Shown piece after piece: positions 57,391-64,000 of a DNA stretch of 64,000 bases. The stretch is taken from contig OZ022515.1 of the NCBI GenBank assembly GCA_963989385.1, positions 4,310,803-4,374,802 on the forward strand, written 5' to 3'. The DNA is from Ctena decussata (Eukaryota > Mollusca > Bivalvia > Lucinida > Lucinidae). Made by a program: the position numbers and the translations under genes. How positions within the stretch are numbered: the first letter of the stretch is position 1; each line of letters begins with the position of its first letter. The notes under the pieces were generated by a model. The model had not been told where the DNA came from, made no database searches, and saw only the letters and a program-made list of their open reading frames with translations.

Positions 57391-58829
57391 TTGGAATTTG
57401 TTACGGGTGGTTTGCGTGACATCTTTTGATAGCATTGCTTAAAGTACCGAGAGAAAGAAAATAGGTATCAGAGGAGATAGCAATTCCCCGAAAAAAACCA
57501 GATTTGGCATAATTGCTGTTATTCGCAAAGTCTCAGTGTAGAACTGAGTCTCCAACTTTCGTTCTTGTCTTGTACGATTTCTTTGTTTCCAAAGACAACT
57601 TTTTATTGATTGTTAATCCACTGACTGCAGCTGGTGTTAAAAGCCATGCGGAGACCGAAAGAAGTCTTATCAAACTTCATTATATCATTTTGTGATACAA
57701 TATCCCATGAACTCATTATTTCTGTGTTGGTAACTTTAAAACTCAAATACAGCTTAAGCCGGAGTTAGGGAGTGTTTGCAGCCCTGCAAACAATTTTCTG
57801 TTATAAGAAGAGTCTTAATAAAACCGAGTTCGACTTTTGTTATTGTAGATGTTCTATTTTTAGATATAGTCAGGGTGCACTTCAAAGTAGATGATAAGGC
57901 AATGATCACGGACCTACATAGCTGTTTACCACATCCTTCCCCTAATACCAAACGGGAAAGAGAAACACTAAAGACGACAAACAAAGCAGAATAAAACAAG
58001 CGAAGCCAAGACGACAGATCAATCACAGGCGATGGCTGCGAGGCAGTTCTAAATCATGTTAAAAAAAGTCAAACACTAATAGAACGACGACGATCAATAA
58101 CAAAAAATAGTAAACCACAAAAGAAGCAGCATCTTAGTATGAATAAATTACCGAGGGCTTAGTTCCATTTGCATAACACTCGCCCTGGATTTTGTTATGG
58201 TTTAGAAAATTATTCAGTCCGTAACCAATCAATCAATCAATCCATACGAATGTTATATTTTTCATTCTTGTATACTTTGTATGTATATGATCTGCTTAAA
58301 AAAAATGCATTGTAGTTCCGCACTGAGCAAAAAACTATGCCAAACCGCCAAAAGACCCAAAGGTAAACCTCTACACAATGTAAAGTGATTGATGCAATCC
58401 ATTATCAAAACTGAAATGATCATAATTGGATATCGTTCTAACTACAAGCCTTGCAATTCTGATTTTCCGATCTCTAGTAAATCAGTCTGGCAACAAATTC
58501 CAATCAATTTATTCATCTATGAGTTACTTACATTTATTGCAATTTAGAGGGGATGGGGGTAGGGGTGGGGGTTGCAGAGAGTGGCTACAAACATTGAAAG
58601 GATAATATTCTCAAAGTTACAAGGATTTAAAATGTATTGTACTTATGAAGTATATCCCAAATTGAAAACATTATTAGATACAGAAAACTTAGTTGTGGTT
58701 GCTCTTTAAATTTACAATAAGGAGCAAAAACTCAACCATCGTAAACGTGACCGTGTCGCTCCTATATCCCACCTATTGCCTTGACTGGATCAAAAATGGG
58801 ATGTACGAAGAAAATAGTGCAAATATCAT

Positions 58830-58910
58830 TAAAAGCATGCAGCGGAGTGTTGAATATAATTTGCCAAAAAAAAAAGCAGCGGAGTGTTGAATATAATAAT
58901 ATAAGTTGCC
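58830..58910. repeat. Short direct duplication
   Basis: GCAGCGGAGTGTTGAATATAAT plus TTGCCAAAAAA occurs at 58838 and 58877, about 39 bases apart, with a short A-run difference. Confidence 0.85.
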
Positions 58911-59089
58911 AAAAAACAACAACAACATATTAAAGAAAAAGTAACTGAAAACATATACGACCCAGAGGTGATTTCTAAATATGCCGCATCATTATATCAT
59001 AATTACCTGTCCTACTTATATATGCGGCGATATGTAGGTGTTCATCCAGTAATTAGGCTATGGAGGACACATAAAATTGCATCTAAAAC

Positions 59090-60485
59090 CATTAAGCAGT
59101 ATTGTTATATACGTAATGAGACTTTACTACAGAAAAAAATAGAAAACAGCCGTGTTCTAACCGACAACATTTTACGTTGGTTTCCTACTAATTGTTGATT
59201 GTTGCAATGCGACAGAATCGCTCACACAAGGTTTCATTACTGGTCATGAACAAAATAAGTTCAACCGAGTCTGCTATTTAATGTTCTTTGATGTAGTCCT
59301 TGCTTCCAAATGATCTTACTATTCAGAGCTTAATTCAACACTGTTAAAACACGGGTGCGCCAAGGCTTAAACACCTTTGTTATATACCTAATGAGACTTT
59401 ACTATAGAAAACAGCCGTGTTGTAAGCGACAGCATTTTACGTTGGTGTACAACTATTTTTAATTGTCACAATGCGACAGAATCGCTGACACAGGGTTTTA
59501 ACACTGTTCGAACACGGGCGCACCAGGTTTAAACACCATTAAAACCTGCTTTCGTGTCGTCTGCAGAACTCTGGACACAAGATGGCGTCCATATGAAGGT
59601 ATAAAACAATGACGGTAAAGCATTTATTTCCTTTGTTTTAACGTTTGCCCAAGCCCTCGTGTATTAATATGTTGCATCTCTCACCGCTGTGTGGTTCGGG
59701 ATGCAACACATTAATACACTCGGGGTAGGCAGACGTTAAACACAGAAAAGAATGTTTTATATTCTTAGTTTTATACACCTAACGAGACTTTACTATAGAA
59801 AACAGCCGTTTGTAATCGACAGCATTTTTCGTTGGATACCATCAATTTATTATTGTCGCAATGCGACAGAATCTCTGGTGCAGGGTTTCAACACTGTTAA
59901 AACACGGTAGCGGCAGTGATAAAACACCATTCAAGCCCGCTTTCTTAGTCAAAGAAGGTATAAAACAATGACGATAATCCATTCTTTTCCTGTGTTTTAA
60001 CGTATGCCCAAGCCCTCGTGTATTAAAAGTAAAAAGTATGCAAAGACCAGGAACTGAAACAATCAAAATCCAAATCCATCCCTCAAACCATAGTTGGAAA
60101 CAACTAAGATTACAAATAATCAAGATACAGAGAACATATGGCCAACCGAGTGAGCAGCTTGTTCCCAAAATGTGGCCACTCAGCAACCCAAACATTAACA
60201 TGTTGCAGCCCGCACCGCTGCACGTTTCGGGCTGCAACGCGTTAATAAACTCGGGCCTGGCAAACGTTAAAACACGGAAAAGAATGTTTAAGCCCCTTAT
60301 TAAAGCACCGGCTTTCGTGTTGTCTGAGCTCTATAATAAAAAAATGTATATAACAATGACAATGGAACATTATTTTCCTGTTTTCATGTTGCAGCCCTCA
60401 CCGCTGCGCGTTTCGGGCTGCAACACGTTAATGCACTCTGGCTTGGCAAATGTTAAAACGCGGAAAAGTATCCTTTATCGCCTTA
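59090..60485 (+). repeat. Tandem array of about 390-bp units with internal hairpin
   Basis: Units begin near 59098, 59377 and 59766 with TATATACCTAATGAGACTTT, GAAAACAGCCGTGTT, CAGCATTTTACGTTGG and CAATGCGACAGAATC. They continue with GGTATAAAACAATGACG and then a stem of GCCCAAGCCCTCGTGTATTA with its complement TAATACACTCGGGG (59650-59725). The second hairpin is split by the 60025-60193 insertion. A third, shortened version lies at 60388-60460. Confidence 0.82.
60025..60193 (-). mobile_element. 5'-truncated dispersed retroelement-like copy D, nested
   Basis: This 3' portion of the family (end GCATACTTTTTACTTTT on the minus strand) is inserted in the hairpin arm of the 59.1-60.5 kb array. ATTAA occurs on both sides (60022-60026 and 60194-60198) and the array resumes after it, so the pair is a probable 5-bp target duplication. 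Confidence 0.8.
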
Positions 60486-61079
60486 ATAATATATAAAGTA
60501 TGAATATGAGCGCTGCCATTCTAAAACAAGACACAGTCTAATGCCTTGTTCTATATACACTACATAGTATCATGAAAATACTCTAGAAAGGAATACAAAT
60601 ACGGAACAGATAGCAAAAGGTAGCTCAAATCATCAAGGAGAAACATTTAAAAAAATATCAAAACAAGAGTTGTCATTTATATGCACAACGCATCATTATG
60701 ACTTGTTTTGCATATCTGAGAAATATCGTCAAATGTTCAAGTGGTATTCAAGTATACTGACATTCTTGTAGATAACACTTTTTCACGACCTGTTCTACAT
60801 AGCTTTGTAGAATCATGGAAATTCTAAGTGTATATAAGTTACAGACCGGACAACAAAAACACGGACTAACTTCTATTATCTCCGAACCTTTCCGTCGGGT
60901 GAAAAATGACCAAGTACATGGAAGTAAAAGCTGCAGAAAGCTGACTCCTAATCTCATGATAGAAATATGACGTCATTAACCAGTATACCAAATACTGAAT
61001 GGTTCCTGTGAAATCTGTTACGAGAAAAAGTACGCACTAGGAAAAAGACAAAGGAACAAGCATTTTCGGCATATCCCCC

Positions 61080-62292
61080 ACCGAAGTGGCCCTGATTCGT
61101 TAATGGGTTATTTTAGGTTTCATAAAATTTTGTTCACTGGTTCCTTAGTTAAGGCTGAACTTGTGGATTGTACATAGAATCAAGAGCAATAACTCTTGGA
61201 AGTAAGGCATACGCTGGAGCTGTTCTTCTTAACCACTTTCCTGAGAATCACTGCTCTATGATGATACCGTTACATTTTTAATTCGGTTACAAGAAATTTT
61301 GTTCAATGGCACCTTACTAATGGATAATTTGTGAATTTTTAATCAATTCAAGGGCATTAAATCATGCACTACTACAGAGATTTTGACAAAACTTATTGTA
61401 ATCATTATAAGTTTCATGAAATTCCATTTATTGGTTACTTAGGAATGACTCAATTAGCTGATTTTAAACAAATTCAAGGGCAATAACTCATTGCTTACTG
61501 AAGCAATTCCGACAAATTGTAAGATGCACCAATGTGTTATGGTGATACATATTTAGTATAATTTTCATAGGATTCTATTCATTGATAACTGAGTTTTGGC
61601 TGGAATTGGCAATTTCACATTGATTCAAGGGCAATAACTCATGCACTACTGACGCCATCCTGACGAAACTTTATGCGCATATCCGCATTATAGAGATACA
61701 TATTCAGTTTAAATTTCATGAAGTTTGGGTTATTGTTTACTTGGCTACGGCTCATTTCACTGATTTTAAGTCAATTAAAGGGCAATAACTCATGCATTAC
61801 TGAAGCCAGACTGATGAAACTTCATGCGCATCAGCATGTTAGAAGGGTATATATTTGTTTAAATTTCATGAAATTCCTTCCAGTAGTTACTTTGTTATGG
61901 CTCATTTCATAAATTTCAAGTCAATTAAAGGGCAATAACTCATGCATTAATAAAGTCAGTCTGATGAAACATCATGTGCATCAGGGTGTAATAATGATAT
62001 ATATTTATTTTGAGTTTCAAAAAATTCCGTCCAGTGGTTACTTAGTAATTGCTCATTTCATTGATTTTAAGTCAATTAAAGGGGAATAACTCACGCATTA
62101 CTAAAGCCAGTGTGACGAAACTTCATGTGCATTAGAGCGTTATAATGATATATATTTAATTTAAGTTTCATGGAATTTCATCCAGTGGTTTCTTAGTTAT
62201 GGCACCGGACGGACTTACGGAAAGACGGACGCATGGTAGAAGGACGGACGGACGGACATGGAGAAAACTATATCCCTCCGCCTTCGGCGGGG
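61080..62292 (-). mobile_element. Hairpin-ended element with GTCC tract and about 150-bp tandem units
   Basis: About seven units are marked by AAGGGCAATAACTCATGCA at 61478, 61629, 61780, 61930 and 62080, with two decayed ones to the left, an exact 150-151 bp period. Each has CTGATGAAACTTCATG and AAATTTCATGAAATTCC-like segments. The right end has a GGACGG tract (62208-62262) and the hairpin TATCCCTCCGCC, loop TTC, then GGCGGGGGATA (62270-62295). Confidence 0.85.
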
Positions 62293-62567
62293 GATAAAAA
62301 CAAATCTAGACGAAGATGCAGGAGAAATCTGTATGAAACATGTCGTTGTCAATGTGTGTATAGTTGCTGTGAAATCTGTTATAAAGATGTTTGTTGTTTG
62401 CTGCGTGTAGAGATAGGAAAAAAGAAAATAATTAAGAAATAAGGGTAATAAAGCCAACGAGGTCAATCTTCCATCACATAAAAGGCCTTGTCATGTTTTA
62501 GCAGTGTAACAAAATTGAAGAACCTAGCTTGCATATTTGTTGTGAAATTCTGCACATAAAATTGTTT

Positions 62568-62705
62568 CGCATCTGTGACAGAAAAACCTTACATATGTAA
62601 AAGAAGTCCAGAAGACCGGACAGACGTAAACCAGTATTACGCAACTGTGACAGAAGAGCATACTGTATAAAATAAGTCCAGAAGACCGGACAGACGCAAA
62701 CCAGC
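62568..62705. repeat. Tandem pair of about 75 bp
   Basis: CTGTGACAGAA followed by AAGTCCAGAAGACCGGACAG and ACGnAAACCAG occurs twice. GTCCAGAAGACCGGAC is itself a small palindrome. Confidence 0.85.
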
Positions 62706-63016
62706 ATACCCTCCCCTCTATTCTTAAAGTGGGGATAACAAAACAATACGTGATATATCTGCTTTACAGTTACTTCCCTGCTTTTGTCTTTATCTCACCT
62801 TTATCAATATTTTGTTGTGTCAGCCCTAAAAGAGTCACTCAATTAATATATCAAAACATAATGTTATAAATGATTTTGAACTAAATGTATGATTCTTCGT
62901 CCATTTGGCTAAAATGGGCATAGCGGTGTCAAGGCAACAAGCTGGTGGAGGAACTCGGACAACATAGATGACGGCTGCTATTATTCTAATTCTCTGGTGA
63001 GCTTACTTCTTTTTAC

Positions 63017-63100
63017 CTGCTCTAGATGCTGTTCTATCTCCATGATGCGCTGGAAGGTGTTTTTATCAGTTATATCATACACAAAGCACACTGCATTGTC
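63017..63100 (-). CDS. Rab/Ras-like small GTPase, central exon
   Basis: A 28-codon exon between acceptor TTTTTTTCAG|GACAAT at 63101/63100 and donor GAGCAG|GTAAAA at 63017/63016. It reads DNAVCFVYDITDKNTFQRIM and then EIEQHLEQ. The VYDITDKxTF sequence is the strand and loop after switch II in Rab and Ras-like proteins. It joins in phase 0 to the exon starting at 56387, giving HLEQ-RYPLLLEKP, which fits the known order of the fold. The P-loop and DTAGQ exons should lie to the right. None is visible up to base 64000. Confidence 0.85.
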
Positions 63101-64000
63101 CTGAAAAAAAAGTATGATAGTACTACTGTAAAAATTCTAAATTTGGAACACCTAAACTAATTACCGTAATTGTCCTAAAATGGAACAGTTTGATTTTTAC
63201 AATGCAGTTATGCGTCCAAAAGGCAAACAGTGTAGACCTCGATCAGACTGATCGAAGTCTAATTTGTTTGCAGAAACATATCTTTCCTCATATCTAGATT
63301 TTCACGGTAGATCTGTACGAATAATTTATGTTTGTTGATAGAAAAACAATGTTCGTACAGAATGATTTCAATGCAATAGCAGCACTTTTTACAATTGCTT
63401 CATATACGTATTTCAGGCGTACGGGTCACAATGCGGAGGTGCAGTGACAATACAAAATCCAATTTGTACAACAGAGCACCTCTTTGACAAAGCAACAAGA
63501 CAGTGTCTAGTTTAATGGGAGCATAGGAGCATCTGCGGTTTGCCAATTATGCTGCTTTTCTTGCTGAGGATGTACAGGAACTAGAACCCAAGTTAAAAGT
63601 TTGACAAACCCTGTTCAAGGTTTAACAAAAGCGCCGCTGACCACGGCATGGTAGAAATACATACAATCGACTATTAGAACTTTGTTAATAGTCAAAACTG
63701 TCGGACAGGAAACAAATGTGAAGTCACTTTAAAGGTTATGGAAATGGCCACAAATTCGTTCAAAAACTCAAGCAAAATATGGTTTATTTTCGTTGTAGAT
63801 TGTCTCACAGTAACGTGTATTTTGGCAAATTTTCAAATTTCAAAGCAAACTGTTATAACATTTTAAAGTAAGGGAGAGGTGATGAAATCGCTATAAGATA
63901 TACAGATGGACATAGTTCTTTTAAAACCAGAAATATATTACTGGTCCTTTTTCTCCGTACCACGCCTAATAGTGCTTTGTATTTGCACAAGACATGGTGC
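63101..64000. other. Probable intron or intergenic sequence, nothing recognised
   Basis: AT-rich. I looked on the minus strand for a P-loop (GDSGVGKT-like) or WDTAGQ-like segment and found none. Confidence 0.5.

Larger units (their letters stand above)
56388..63016 (-). other. Intron of the Rab-like gene
   Basis: This is a 6.6-kb phase-0 intron between CAG|GTAAAA (63017/63016) and CAG|CGATAT (56388/56387). It contains old repeat fragments (57115-57390, 60895-61040), a hairpin-bearing tandem array (59090-60485), a roughly 150-bp tandem element (61080-62292) and a 75-bp tandem pair (62568-62705). Confidence 0.8.

Overview
The window looks like repeat-rich intergenic and intronic DNA from a metazoan, most probably a bivalve mollusc. 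The reasons are short coding exons bounded by GT-AG splice sites and separated by kilobases, tRNA-headed SINEs, a LINE reverse-transcriptase tail, palindromic MITEs, and several tandem-repeat elements carrying GTCC-rich tracts of the kind common in mollusc genomes. The species assignment is inference. There is no operon structure, and nearly all long open frames are translations of repeats.

Only two genes are supported, both on the minus strand and both incomplete. The first is a ROCO-type (Roc domain) GTPase with three exons at 23717-23992, 15545-16090 and 10843-11204. The introns are phase 1 and the exons splice in frame: P-loop exon, then a long linker plus DFAGQ exon, then a THGD exon. 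The COR and later domains are not visible. The second is a Rab/Ras-like small GTPase with two exons at 63017-63100 and 56184-56387. They are joined in phase 0 and cover roughly the middle and C-terminal half of the G domain, including NKID.

Layout. 1-710 is a degenerate 21-bp minisatellite. 770-1430 is a cluster of SINE fragments. 4030-10675 is a large fold-back structure: two arms of about 1.7 kb, each with six or seven roughly 175-bp monomers carrying AGGTCA arrays, enclosing about 325-bp and about 430-bp tandem blocks. 11.4-24 kb is introns of the Roc gene holding several non-autonomous elements. 24.86-27.6 kb is a local duplication. 29-49 kb is mostly transposon debris: palindromic MITEs, a perfect-TIR element at 35.87 kb, nested hairpins at 42.7 kb, a LINE tail at 45.0 kb and an unusual ATTCGT-rich element at 45.6-46.5 kb. 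49-56 kb has degenerate tandem repeats and SINEs. 56.2-63.1 kb is the Rab-like gene, whose intron holds a roughly 390-bp hairpin-bearing array and a roughly 150-bp tandem element.

The most interesting material is in the repeats: a fold-back element loaded with nuclear-receptor half-sites and RFX-type palindromes, a set of elements that share a terminal hairpin plus GTCC tract plus internal tandem repeats, and a dispersed family with a fixed 3' end and variable 5' truncation.
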